Assembly: GCF_913064665.1 (NCBI RefSeq)
Contig: NZ_CAJYBT010000019.1
Coordinates: 1 to 64,000, forward strand
DNA length: 64,000 nucleotides
Origin: an uncultured Thioclava sp.
Lineage (GTDB): Bacteria > Pseudomonadota > Alphaproteobacteria > Rhodobacterales > Rhodobacteraceae
Reading direction: 5' to 3'
In this document: one piece after another, positions 18,590 to 26,592 of the stretch
Position numbering within the stretch: the first letter of the stretch is position 1
Layout: every line of letters starts with the position of its first letter
Position numbers and translations under genes: made by a program
The notes under the pieces: model-generated
Database searches by the model: none
What the model saw: only the letters and a program-made list of their open reading frames with translations
Told to the model about the DNA's origin: nothing

Positions 18590-19669
18590 TCAGCCACCGA
18601 TCAGCAGCAGCAGACCCAGCCCGAGCACCACCAACAGCACCAGCGACAGCGTCACCGTCGCAATCACCCGCGGCCCCGCCGCTGCCACCGCACGCGCATC
18701 CACCCCCAGCCCCAGCGCCGCCATCGCAATCACCGTAAAGACCGAGGCGGCGTGATCCATCGGCGCGAGTGCAGCCTGCGGGATCGCCCCGAACGAGCGC
18801 AGCGCAATCATCGCCAGAAAGCCCAAGATAAAGAGCGGCGGCATAAAGCCTTTGCGCGCAGGCGCTTGCTCCACATCCGAGGCATCACGCACCCGGCGTC
18901 CTTCAGCCGGCAGGCCCGCCGCAAGCAGCGACAGCACCACCGTGATCGGCCCCAGCATCAGCACGCGCACCAGCTTTACCAGCGTGCCGATCTGAATGGC
19001 CGCAGTTCCCATCGGCGCGGCTGCCGCCAGCACCTGAGGCACGGCATAGACCGTCAGACCCGAAAGAATCCCGTAGTGAAAAGCGGGCATGTGCAGCGCC
19101 GCCCCCAAAAACGGCAGGCCCAGCACGACCGCTACCCCCAACACTGCGGTAAACGCGATGGAGGCGCTGACATCATCGCTATCGGCCTCAATCACCGGGG
19201 CGACAGCGGCAATCGCGGAATTGCCGCAAATCCCGTTGCCACAGGCAATCAGCAGCGCCATCCGCGCAGGCAACCCAAAGGCGCGCCCCAGCAGGTAAGA
19301 CCCCGGCACCACAAGCGCCACCACCGCGACAATCCCAATCAGCAATTCGGGCCCGACCGCCAGCAACGTCTGCGCGCTCACCGAGGCCCCGAGCAGCACG
19401 ATCGCGATTTCCAGCACCGTCTTGGCGGAAAAGCGGATGCCGGCGCTGAACTGCGTACCCGGCGCCCAAAGCGTGCGCAGCACTGCACCAAACAGGATCG
19501 CCAGCACCAGCGGCTCCAGCCACTGCGCGCGAAAGAGCACGCTCTCAACCTGCCCCCCGAGCACCGCCAAGGCCCCAACGCCCGCGCTCAGCACAACACC
19601 GGGCGCCAGCTTGCGCATCTGCGCATTGGGGTGGCGCAGGGCTTGGGGCATGCAAAGTTCGAGAGCCAT
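18590..19669 (-). CDS. YeiH/UPF0324 family membrane protein (putative sulfate/sulfite exporter family)
   Basis: A 359-residue integral membrane protein with about ten hydrophobic spans. Family landmarks are the FSAKTVLEIAIVLLGAS segment, the glycine- and asparagine-rich ACGNGICGNSAIAAVAPVI and the later ALGLGVD. Length fits YeiH. The transported compound is not firmly known; members are often called sulfate exporters. It is divergent from a LysR regulator, as yeiH is from yeiE in enterobacteria. Confidence 0.87.
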   Translation of the reverse strand: MALELCMPQALRHPNAQMRKLAPGVVLSAGVGALAVLGGQVESVLFRAQWLEPLVLAILFGAVLRTLWAPGTQFSAGIRFSAKTVLEIAIVLLGASVSAQTLLAVGPELLIGIVAVVALVVPGSYLLGRAFGLPARMALLIACGNGICGNSAIAAVAPVIEADSDDVSASIAFTAVLGVAVVLGLPFLGAALHMPAFHYGILSGLTVYAVPQVLAAAAPMGTAAIQIGTLVKLVRVLMLGPITVVLSLLAAGLPAEGRRVRDASDVEQAPARKGFMPPLFILGFLAMIALRSFGAIPQAALAPMDHAASVFTVIAMAALGLGVDARAVAAAGPRVIATVTLSLVLLVVLGLGLLLLIGG

Positions 19670-19792
19670 CGGAGCGGTCCTTTGTCAAAACAGGTGTCTT
19701 GCTTGGTGAGACCTTAATTGCGCCGCGCCAATCATTGTTCAAACAAAATGTTTTTGTTATTATGATCGTATTTCTCGATCAATGAGGTCGCG

Positions 19793-20671
19793 ATGACCCC
19801 CGAACAGCTCCGAGTCTTTGTCACCGTCGCCGAGATGGAGCACATGACCCGCGCCGCGCAGGTCTTAAACATGACGCAATCGACAGCGTCGGCAGCGATT
19901 GCCGCGCTTGAAAATCGCCATGAGGTCAAGCTGTTTGACCGGGTCGGGCGTGGGATTGCCTTGACCCAAGAGGGGCGCGCCTTCCTGCCCGAAGCGCGCG
20001 CGGTGTTGGCTCAGATTGCCGAGGCCGAGGCCGCGTTGGCCGAAACACGGGGGCTGGCACGCGGCCATATCCGGATGATCGCAAGCCAGACGATTGCTGG
20101 CTATTGGCTGCCCCCCCATCTTGCGGCGTTTCGCGTGCGCTTTCCCGGCATCACCTTTACGCTTGATATCGGCAATAGCGAGGAGGCGGGCGCGCAGCTG
20201 CGCGCGGGCGGCTATGATCTGGCCTTCGTCGAGGGGCATATCGACGAGGCGCAATTGGTGCGCCGTCAGGTCGGGGCGGATCGGATGCGGCTTGTGAGCG
20301 CGCACCCGCCGCCCGAACAGCCGGTGCGCCAAACGAGCCTTGCCGCGCAGCCTTGGGTGCTGCGCGAAGCGGGCTCGGGCACGCGCTCAAACGCACAGGC
20401 CGCGATGACGGGGTTGGGGGTGCCGCCCGACGTGGTCGAGGCGGCGCTGGTCCTGCCCTCAAACGAGGCGGTGATGAGTGCGGTGGAGGCTGGTGCGGGG
20501 CTCACGATTCTATCGGCCCATGTCATCGCGCGCTCACTCGCGACGGGGGCGCTGCATGACTGGGGTGTGACGTTGCCGCCGCGCGCCTTTTACGCGCTGC
20601 GCCATCGCGATCACCATGTCAGCCGGGCGATGCGCGCCTTTATCGATCACCTTGAGGCGAATCCCCCCTAG
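19793..20671 (+). CDS. LysR-family regulator (YeiE/CysB-like position)
   Basis: A 292-residue LysR protein. The helix-turn-helix is within MTRAAQVLNMTQSTASAAIAALENRHEVKLFDRVGR at about residues 18-55, followed by a periplasmic-binding-protein-like effector domain. It is divergent from the YeiH-like exporter across a 123-bp spacer and probably controls it. Its stop overlaps the stop of the convergent receiver gene by three bases. Confidence 0.88.
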   Translation: MTPEQLRVFVTVAEMEHMTRAAQVLNMTQSTASAAIAALENRHEVKLFDRVGRGIALTQEGRAFLPEARAVLAQIAEAEAALAETRGLARGHIRMIASQTIAGYWLPPHLAAFRVRFPGITFTLDIGNSEEAGAQLRAGGYDLAFVEGHIDEAQLVRRQVGADRMRLVSAHPPPEQPVRQTSLAAQPWVLREAGSGTRSNAQAAMTGLGVPPDVVEAALVLPSNEAVMSAVEAGAGLTILSAHVIARSLATGALHDWGVTLPPRAFYALRHRDHHVSRAMRAFIDHLEANPP

Positions 20672-21126
20672 GCCTGCAGGCGCGACCCATCGACGTGAGA
20701 CTGAGAGAGCGCAGGTGCCTGCATCAGAGCTTTCAGCTTGGCCTCGATCTCGGCGGGATGTGCGGGTTTGGGGCAAATCACAGCCCCCGGGTAGCGTTCG
20801 AGCAATTCGTCCGGATTGGCATGACCGGAATGAAACACCAGCCTCACCCCCGCATCGCGCAGCCGATCGGCCAAAGCATAAACCTCCCCATCTGCGAGCA
20901 TCACATCAAGCACCGCCGCGTCGGGCAGCTCTTGGGCGATCTGGGACATAGCCGCGCGCAAGGTGGCACAGGGGCCAAGAACGAGCGCTCCAAAATCTTC
21001 AAACATCAATTGCAGATCAAGGGCCACGACCGCCTCATCCTCGGCGATCAGCACTTTGCAGCGCCCGCAGTCATTCGCGGTATCTTTTTGGCACGTCACT
21101 GTCAAAGCCTGTCCTGTTTTTACCAC
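20668..21126 (-). CDS. stand-alone response regulator receiver protein
   Basis: A 152-residue protein consisting of one REC domain: the acidic pocket AEDEAVV, phosphoacceptor Asp in AAVLDVMLADGE, the switch residue in VFHSGHA and the lysine in ICPKPAHPAE. There is no output domain, so it probably acts by protein contact, for example with a HWE-type histidine kinase or a phosphorelay. The N-terminal 20 residues hold three cysteines and may not all be translated; the assigned start is GTG. Confidence 0.8.
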   Translation of the reverse strand: MVKTGQALTVTCQKDTANDCGRCKVLIAEDEAVVALDLQLMFEDFGALVLGPCATLRAAMSQIAQELPDAAVLDVMLADGEVYALADRLRDAGVRLVFHSGHANPDELLERYPGAVICPKPAHPAEIEAKLKALMQAPALSQSHVDGSRLQA

Positions 21127-21402
21127 CCCGGAAGCCTATTGTTGAACTTTTGCGCCCTCAATGTGCACGCAAATCGTTAACAAACGGTGTCCCAGACAAG
21201 TATCTATTCTGAATGCTCTGTTCGTCGAACGCCGATGTATAGAACGCGTTCCCTCAAATCGTCACTTTTTTGTCATCTGTGACATTAGGTCCCACATAGC
21301 CCGGCCTGTTTGGCGTGCGCATCCCGGCTTGGCGCAGACGCAAACCAGCCAGCCGCCGCCCGATTACAAGCGCGCGGGGGAACATATCAGGTAAGAGAGA
21401 GA

Positions 21403-21479
21403 TGGTACCGCCTCCCCGGCTTGAACGGGGGACCTCTGGATCCACAATCCAGCGCTCTAACCAACTGAGCTAAGGCGGC
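21403..21479 (-). tRNA. tRNA-His (anticodon GTG)
   Basis: A 77-nt cloverleaf on the minus strand. GCCGCCT pairs with AGGCGGT, with a G1-U72 pair; the discriminator is A73 and CCA is encoded. The anticodon stem CTGGA/TCCAG encloses TTGTGGA. The base before G1 is T, so G-1 is not encoded, in keeping with the known alphaproteobacterial exception among histidine tRNAs. Confidence 0.95.
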
Positions 21480-21610
21480 ACTGGCGGCGGGGATAGACCG
21501 GGCGCGCGCGGAATGCAAGCCCGCTTTGACAGGAAATTGGACGCAGGGCTTGCGGGACGGCGCACACAGCGTTACCTGAGCTTTCCGTTCCGCAGACGAG
21601 GAGAATCCGC

Positions 21611-21820
21611 ATGGGCATCGACAAAGAAAGCGACATCGCCGCCAATATTCAGATCGGGCCGACCTCATTGGGGATGGTACGGCTGTATGTTGAGGCGGAT
21701 GGCATTGAATTGCCACTGGATTTCGACCCCGACGAGGCCGATGAAATCGCCGAAGAACTGCAAGCCGCCGCGCAAGCCGCGCGCGAGATGAACAGCAAGG
21801 GCAAACCCGGCAAGCGCTAA
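21611..21820 (+). CDS. DUF6324 family small protein
   Basis: A 69-residue acidic protein starting MGIDKESDIAANIQIGPTS, with VRLYVEADGIELPLDFDPDEADEIAEEL and an Ala-rich helical, basic tail. I recognise it as a short conserved Rhodobacterales family of unknown function. GACGAGGAG upstream is a strong ribosome-binding site. Its stop overlaps the convergent mmcB stop by four bases. Confidence 0.75.
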   Translation: MGIDKESDIAANIQIGPTSLGMVRLYVEADGIELPLDFDPDEADEIAEELQAAAQAAREMNSKGKPGKR

Positions 21821-22272
21821 AGCATGCCGATCCCCGGATCGCACAAACGCTGCAATCGCCTTGCGCTGGCACGGGCAAAATCCAGCGTGATGACGCGACG
21901 CCGAGCGGGGGCGAGTTTGTGAAACGGCGCCTCGCGGATCATCTCGCCGCCATAGCCATCGGCGATGAACAGCCCTGTGCCCTCGGGCAACAGATCGGTC
22001 GGGAAATCGCCATCGACCGCCCAGAAATAGCGATCACACCACTCAAGATAGCCCTGCCATTTCTTGTCGGCGCGAAAATCTGCGCGGCTTGATTTGCACT
22101 CGACGATCCAGATTTCGCCCTTATGGCCCAGCGCCATCAGATCGGCGCGCAGGCGGGGGCGCAGCTTCATCTCGGGCAGGCTGTCATAGCGCAGATCGGC
22201 CAAAGCGCGCGCCATCCCCCGGGCCAGAACCTGACCCGGCGCAAGATCGGAAAGGGGTGTCTGCAGCATCAT
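21817..22272 (-). CDS. mmcB: MmcB family DNA repair protein
   Basis: A 151-residue protein with a restriction-endonuclease-like core. The D-(X)n-ExK motif reads RADLMALGHKGEIWIVECKSS, giving catalytic Asp, Glu and Lys. MmcB was described in Caulobacter as a damage-inducible repair factor. The upstream GTTC-N7-GTTC element is the alphaproteobacterial LexA site, placing this gene in the SOS regulon. It is convergent with the DUF6324 gene. Confidence 0.85.
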   Translation of the reverse strand: MMLQTPLSDLAPGQVLARGMARALADLRYDSLPEMKLRPRLRADLMALGHKGEIWIVECKSSRADFRADKKWQGYLEWCDRYFWAVDGDFPTDLLPEGTGLFIADGYGGEMIREAPFHKLAPARRRVITLDFARASARRLQRLCDPGIGML

Positions 22273-22283
22273 CCCACCAAGAT

Positions 22284-22298
22284 GAACGAAACGCGAAC
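22284..22298 (-). promoter_or_regulatory. LexA box of mmcB
   Basis: The minus strand reads GTTC-GCGTTTC-GTTC, an exact match to the alphaproteobacterial LexA consensus GTTC-N7-GTTC. It ends 12 bases before the mmcB start, where a repressor would block transcription or initiation. Confidence 0.8.
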
Positions 22299-22328
22299 AT
22301 CTGTCTAGCCCCCGCTACGCTGGCGCTT

Positions 22329-22679
22329 TCAGCCAAGCAACACCCAGCCCAAAAGCACAACGATACAGGCGCGCAAAATCGTTGTGCCAAGGCTTGCGCC
22401 GCGCGCAATCAGGGCGGCCTGTGCCAGACCCTCTGGCGGAATCAAACGCAGCAAATCCTCGGCAAGCGTGCGAAACATCTCGGCGACAAAAAGCGCCGCA
22501 ACCAGCAGGAAATACAGGACATAATCAATCGCGCGCGCATGGCCTGCGACCAGAACCGGCAGCAACAAGAACGCCGCCAAGACCTCGTATCGCAGCGCCT
22601 CGACGCGCCAGATCCGCTCCAATACCGGGCCAATTCCGGCGCGCGCAGGAGGGGCCTGCGCTGTCTCTGTCTCGCTCAT
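22329..22679 (-). CDS. divergent diacylglycerol kinase (DgkA)-like membrane protein
   Basis: A 116-residue protein with three membrane spans and an amphipathic N-terminal helix, matching prokaryotic DgkA in size and order. Alignment by eye keeps the early Glu of the RxE helix (ALRYE) and the two Glu positions of the ExxNxxxE motif (EMFRTLAE). The Asn is replaced by Arg, and the later Asp and KD catalytic or ATP-site positions are not conserved (IARGASLG). It may be inactive or have a changed activity. The start at ATG 22679 avoids an unlikely N-terminal extension. Confidence 0.65.
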   Translation of the reverse strand: MSETETAQAPPARAGIGPVLERIWRVEALRYEVLAAFLLLPVLVAGHARAIDYVLYFLLVAALFVAEMFRTLAEDLLRLIPPEGLAQAALIARGASLGTTILRACIVVLLGWVLLG

Positions 22680-22769
22680 GGCATCATCCTGTTCGCGCGT
22701 CTTGATCGCGCTAGGATACGGGACGCGCGCGCCGTGCCTAAGTGCCAAGATGTCGCAGTGGCGACGCTT

Positions 22770-23040
22770 TGCTGAAGCTGCTTGCGTCCCCCTTGTCGGC
22801 GCGTGTTTGTGCGCCTATCTGTGGGGCGACGGTTACTGCTCGATGCGTGTGAGGCCCTTTTCCAGTGGCCTATACCTTTCCTGAGGGGGCTGGCTCTGTC
22901 GTGGCCCTGGCCTTGTTATCTGGCGCCCACCTGATCTTTCAGGTCTCCCGGGAACTCTCGCCTTCCACGGTTGCTGCGGTTTCCGTCACCCAAGCGCGTT
23001 CTGCGCAGCACAAAGCCCCGCCGGATCGGACGGGGCTTTT
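22770..23040 (+). ncRNA. probable structured RNA, 6S-like; ends at a terminator
   Basis: There is no convincing gene here, but nested helices are visible: TGCTG (22770) with CAGCA (23006), CGTGG (22900) with CCACG (22965), GGCG (22922) with CGCC (22959), CCC with GGG, and an apical ACCTGA-TCTT-TCAGGT hairpin (22929-22944). A 17-nt unpaired 5' bulge lies at 22905-22921. A side hairpin GGCGC/GCGCC lies near 22800. A rho-independent terminator follows. A long hairpin with one large asymmetric bubble is the 6S RNA plan, but I cannot confirm the family; exact ends are unknown. Confidence 0.45.
23012..23040. terminator. bidirectional terminator
   Basis: AAAGCCCCG and CGGGGCTTTT form a strong stem with U-tracts on both strands. 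It can end the plus-strand RNA at 22770-23040 and the convergent minus-strand gene that stops at 23074. Confidence 0.85.
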
Positions 23041-23073
23041 GCAATATCACGATAACGTCGGCAGTCGCGGGTA

Positions 23074-23430
23074 TCAGCGACGGCGTTTGAGTTGCTGATC
23101 AATCTGGCGCCGCGTGCGCCCCTCTTCCACGGGGATGCGAATCGCCAAGCGTTCAGCGGCGTGCATCGTGGGAATCGCGTCGCGCTTGCCCCCCGAAGCC
23201 CCGTCATCTTCCGAGGCCATGCGCATCACCGCGATGGCAAATTGCACGCCGGAAAACACCACCGTGTTGAACACAACCAGCAGCGCGACCGCGATATAGC
23301 CGATGTCGGAGGTCGAGATCAGGTGCCACAGATTGCCAATATTGAACCACAGCAGCAGGCCGACAAAGGCCAGTGCAATGAAAAAGCCAAAGATAACGTT
23401 CTTGATATAGAGGTGGACGAGTTCAGGCAT
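23074..23430 (-). CDS. conserved two-span membrane protein, unknown function
   Basis: A 118-residue protein starting MPELVHLYIKNVIFGFFIAL. Two spans lie at about residues 10-30 and 43-67, followed by a cytoplasmic tail with basic clusters (RIPVEEGRTRRQIDQQLKRRR). The ATG at 23430 has an AGGGGTTTC ribosome-binding region. It looks like an uncharacterised Rhodobacterales protein; no domain recognised. Confidence 0.65.
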   Translation of the reverse strand: MPELVHLYIKNVIFGFFIALAFVGLLLWFNIGNLWHLISTSDIGYIAVALLVVFNTVVFSGVQFAIAVMRMASEDDGASGGKRDAIPTMHAAERLAIRIPVEEGRTRRQIDQQLKRRR

Positions 23431-23559
23431 GATGAAACCCCTTTGCTTACCCTGAGAGTAACGCAGATTTGCCCGAATTCTAGTGGGGATTCGTTGAAAC
23501 ACCCTTAATCGGCGGCAATTGGCCCGTGGCAAGTGGTCGCAAACGCGCAAAAGGGCGGT

Positions 23560-24066
23560 TCAGAACGCGTCGGGGCGCAATGCATGCGCCATATGATCCA
23601 GCACGGCATTCACGAATTTCGGCTCTTTTCCCTCGGGAAAGAAGGCGCGCGCCACATCAACGAATTCGGTAATCACAACCTTGGGCGGGGTCGCGGGGGT
23701 CGACAGTTCTGCGCCAGCCGCACGAAACAGCGCGCGCAGCACCGGGTCGATCCGGTCGATCGGCCATTTCGCCACCAAGGCTTGATCCGTCGCTTGGTCA
23801 ATCCTGGCCTGCCAGGTTACCGCATCATCAATCAGACGGCGAAACAGGTTGGTATCGCCCTCGGCCATCTCGCCCTGATCTTCGTAGCTTGCGCCAAAGC
23901 GATGGGTCTCAAATTCAGCGCGCACGCGATCTGCGCCCTGCCCTGCGGCCTCCATCTGAAACAGCGCCTGCACGGCATAAAGCCGCGAGGCAGATTTCAT
24001 CTGGCGCTTTTCTTCCAGCGTGGGTTTGGGGCGCTTGGGCGCGTCTTCGGCGCTGTGCTCAGTCAT
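23560..24066 (-). CDS. nusB: transcription antitermination protein NusB
   Basis: A 168-residue helical RNA-binding protein that, with NusE, nucleates antitermination on rRNA operons. The family segments are SASRLYAVQALFQME near residue 25 and the C-terminal VITEFVDVARAFFPEGKEPKFVNAVLDHMA. An acidic and basic N-terminal extension precedes the fold. Its ATG overlaps the ribH stop by four bases, the usual ribH-nusB arrangement. Confidence 0.93.
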   Translation of the reverse strand: MTEHSAEDAPKRPKPTLEEKRQMKSASRLYAVQALFQMEAAGQGADRVRAEFETHRFGASYEDQGEMAEGDTNLFRRLIDDAVTWQARIDQATDQALVAKWPIDRIDPVLRALFRAAGAELSTPATPPKVVITEFVDVARAFFPEGKEPKFVNAVLDHMAHALRPDAF

Positions 24067-24611
24067 GCGTTGCTCGATCCGTCTGGCTCGCCGGCGATGC
24101 GAAAGGACTCGGTAGGTTTGAACCCGATACCCTTCGTCCGGCGAGCCCATTTGCGCGACAATGAGATCAGATGCAAGGCCGCAGCCGCCGCACCGCCACC
24201 TTTGTTTTGATCTGCAGGGTCGGCGCGCACCGCCGCCTGATCATAGGTCTCGACCGTCAGGATGCCATTGCCGATGCAAATTCCCTCAAGTCCGAGCAGC
24301 GTCAAGCCGCGCGAACTATCGTTGCAAACGGTGTCGTAATGCGTGGTCTCCCCCCGGATCACGCAGCCCAGCGCGACGAAGCCATCGTAATCGGCCATGC
24401 GCGCGGCCATTGCGATCGCCGTGGGAATTTCCAGCGCGCCGGGCACCTCGATCAGATCGACATGCGCACCTGCCTGCTTGGCCGTGGCGCGCGCGCCCGC
24501 AACCAGATTGTCGGCGATGTCCTTGTAATAGGGCGCGACGACGATCAGCAGGCGGGGCGCACCGTCGAAGCTGGGCAGATCAAGGATGTGATGGGTCTCG
24601 TTTGACGCCAT
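24063..24611 (-). CDS. ribH: 6,7-dimethyl-8-ribityllumazine synthase
   Basis: A 182-residue lumazine synthase. It condenses the DHBP product with the ribitylamino-pyrimidine in the penultimate riboflavin step. Landmarks are VDLIEVPGALEIPTAI, the substrate loop ALGCVIRGETTHYDTVC with the catalytic His, and GNGILTVETYDQA. GGAGGG precedes the ATG, which lies three bases after the ribBX stop. Confidence 0.93.
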   Translation of the reverse strand: MASNETHHILDLPSFDGAPRLLIVVAPYYKDIADNLVAGARATAKQAGAHVDLIEVPGALEIPTAIAMAARMADYDGFVALGCVIRGETTHYDTVCNDSSRGLTLLGLEGICIGNGILTVETYDQAAVRADPADQNKGGGAAAAALHLISLSRKWARRTKGIGFKPTESFRIAGEPDGSSNA

Positions 24612-24614
24612 GGG

Positions 24615-25763
24615 TCAGCCCTCCGTAATCGGTTGTGTGCCGACGATGCGCAGCCCGTAAGCCTCAAGGCCGACATATTTCGTCTGCGGGTTATCGGTCA
24701 GCAAAATCAGGTCATGCAGCCCCATCGAGGACAGGATCTGCGAACCAAGCCCGATCTGTTTGATCGTGCGCGGGCCTTGCTCTTCCTCGCGCAGCAGCTT
24801 GGCGGAGGGGTCACGGAACAGGCAGACCGCACCGCGCCCCTCGCGCGCGACGATCTCCATCGCGCGACGCACCTCGTCCGAAGGGCCCGGACCGATGCCC
24901 AGCACATCATCCAGCACATTGAGCGAATGAGTGCGCACCAGCACCGGGTCAGGCGTGGTGATATCGCCCTTCACCAGCACGATATGATCCACACCCTCGG
25001 CCTGATCGGTAAAGACGCGCATTTCCCAATCCCCGCCATGGCTGGAGGTGACGGGCTGACGCGCGACCTCGCGCACGAGATTGTCGTGACGGCGCCGATA
25101 AGCGATCAGGTCGGAAATCGTGCCAATTTTGAGGCCGTGTTTCTGGCCGAATGCGATCAGCTCGGGCAGGCGCGACATGTGGCCGTCATCGCCCATGATC
25201 TCGCAGATCACTCCGGCCGGTTTCAGCCCAGCCAGACGCGCGACATCGACTGCCGCCTCGGTATGACCGGCACGCACCAGCACGCCGCCGTCGCGCGCGC
25301 GCAGCGGGAATACATGCCCCGGTGTTGCGAGATCTTGCGCACCCTTTGCAGGGTTGATCGCCACGGCCACTGTCTGCGCACGATCATGCGCCGAGATTCC
25401 AGTCGTGATGCCTTCGCGCGCCTCGATAGTGACGGTAAATGCGGTCTCGTGGCGCATCGAATTGGCGCGCACCATCGGGGGCAGCCCCAGTTGCTCGACC
25501 CGCTCGGCGGTCAGCGGCAAGCAGATCAGACCGCGCCCAAAGGTGGCCATGAAATTCACCGCCTCGGGAGTGCATTTCTCAGCCGGAATATACAGATCGC
25601 CCTCATTCTCGCGATCCTCGTGATCGACCAAAATGACCATGCGACCCGCGCGGGCCTCTTCGATGATCTCTTCGGTGGGCGAGATCGCATCGCGCAGGCT
25701 TTTCTCAACCGCACCGGGAACGTCGTGGGTGCCGGATTTATCCACTGGTTTGGGCGTGTTCAT
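24615..25763 (-). CDS. ribB: DHBP synthase fused to a degenerate GTP cyclohydrolase II domain (RibBX type)
   Basis: A 382-residue two-domain protein. The N-terminal half is 3,4-dihydroxy-2-butanone-4-phosphate synthase: VDHEDRENEGDL acidic loop, RHETAFTVT, and the HTEAAVDVARLAG segment. The C-terminal half has the cyclohydrolase II fold, but the zinc-binding Cys triad is absent: the THSLNVLDDVLG stretch stands where active enzymes have Cys residues. This resembles the RibBX class, active only as DHBP synthase. ATG 25763 overlaps the ribE stop (ATGA), so I prefer it to the upstream GTG. Confidence 0.88.
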   Translation of the reverse strand: MNTPKPVDKSGTHDVPGAVEKSLRDAISPTEEIIEEARAGRMVILVDHEDRENEGDLYIPAEKCTPEAVNFMATFGRGLICLPLTAERVEQLGLPPMVRANSMRHETAFTVTIEAREGITTGISAHDRAQTVAVAINPAKGAQDLATPGHVFPLRARDGGVLVRAGHTEAAVDVARLAGLKPAGVICEIMGDDGHMSRLPELIAFGQKHGLKIGTISDLIAYRRRHDNLVREVARQPVTSSHGGDWEMRVFTDQAEGVDHIVLVKGDITTPDPVLVRTHSLNVLDDVLGIGPGPSDEVRRAMEIVAREGRGAVCLFRDPSAKLLREEEQGPRTIKQIGLGSQILSSMGLHDLILLTDNPQTKYVGLEAYGLRIVGTQPITEG

Positions 25764-26383
25764 ACCTGCCACTCCTGCAGCCGCGCGACATAGCGCGCGA
25801 GCGTGTCGATTTCGAGATTGATGCGATCACCGGCCTTGGCCTGACCCCAGTTCGTGACCTGTTTGGTATGGGGAATGATGTTGACGCCGAAACAGTCGCC
25901 ATCGACCTCATTCACCGTCAGCGAGGTGCCATTAAGCGCAACCGAGCCCTTGGGCGCGATGAATTTCGCCAAACCCTCGGGCACGCGAAAGGTAAACCGC
26001 GTGCTGTCGCCCTCATCCACCATCGCCTCGATCTGCGCCACGCCATCGACATGGCCCGACACGATATGCCCGCCGAGCTCGTCGCCGACTTTCAGCGCGC
26101 GCTCAAGGTTGATCTGCTTGCCGACCTGCCAGCCACCGCTGCTATCGTTGCCGCGCCCGCCGATATTGGTCTTGGCCAGACTCTCGGCCGAGATTTCAAC
26201 GTCAAACCAGTTTTGCGGCGTGCTGCCCGTGGCGATCACGGTCAGACAGCAGCCATCGCAAGCGATCGACGCGCCAATCTCGATCCCGGCCACGTCATAT
26301 TGCGTGCCGATGCGCGCGCGCAGATCGCCGCGTTGCTCTAGCTCCAGCACCACTCCGATATCGGTCACGATCCCGGTAAACAT
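25760..26383 (-). CDS. ribE: riboflavin synthase, alpha subunit
   Basis: A 207-residue enzyme made of two homologous lumazine-binding barrels. It starts with the signature MFTGIVTDIG, contains GCCLTVIATG in repeat one and the equivalent GTSLTVNEVDGDCFGVNIIP in repeat two, and has the C-terminal trimerisation helix. It dismutates two lumazines to riboflavin. It is the first gene of this half of the rib operon. Its spacer is shared with the divergent capsule genes and shows no FMN riboswitch that I can see. Confidence 0.93.
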   Translation of the reverse strand: MFTGIVTDIGVVLELEQRGDLRARIGTQYDVAGIEIGASIACDGCCLTVIATGSTPQNWFDVEISAESLAKTNIGGRGNDSSGGWQVGKQINLERALKVGDELGGHIVSGHVDGVAQIEAMVDEGDSTRFTFRVPEGLAKFIAPKGSVALNGTSLTVNEVDGDCFGVNIIPHTKQVTNWGQAKAGDRINLEIDTLARYVARLQEWQV

Positions 26384-26592
26384 CGGTCTCTCCCCTCAGA
26401 TTGCGGCTTTCAACTAGCCCGCGCGCGGCCCCGCTGCAAGGTTGCGCGCGCACAGACACCCTGCAGCAATTAACCACATCTTCGCGTTTGCGCCCTAAAT
26501 TTGCCGCAACAGGCGTTAAAAATAGCGAAATACCAGTGACTTCATGTCGCAAATGCGCGATTGCCAAGCGCAACCTAAGGATCTGACTTGCG

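Noticed and set aside
22770-23040. SRP RNA or tmRNA identity for the structured region
   Set aside because: The conserved SRP loop (GGAAGGAAGCA) and any tmRNA tag or tRNA-like acceptor piece are missing.
26384-26592. Possible FMN riboswitch upstream of ribE
   Set aside because: None of the conserved RFN-element segments could be found in the spacer.
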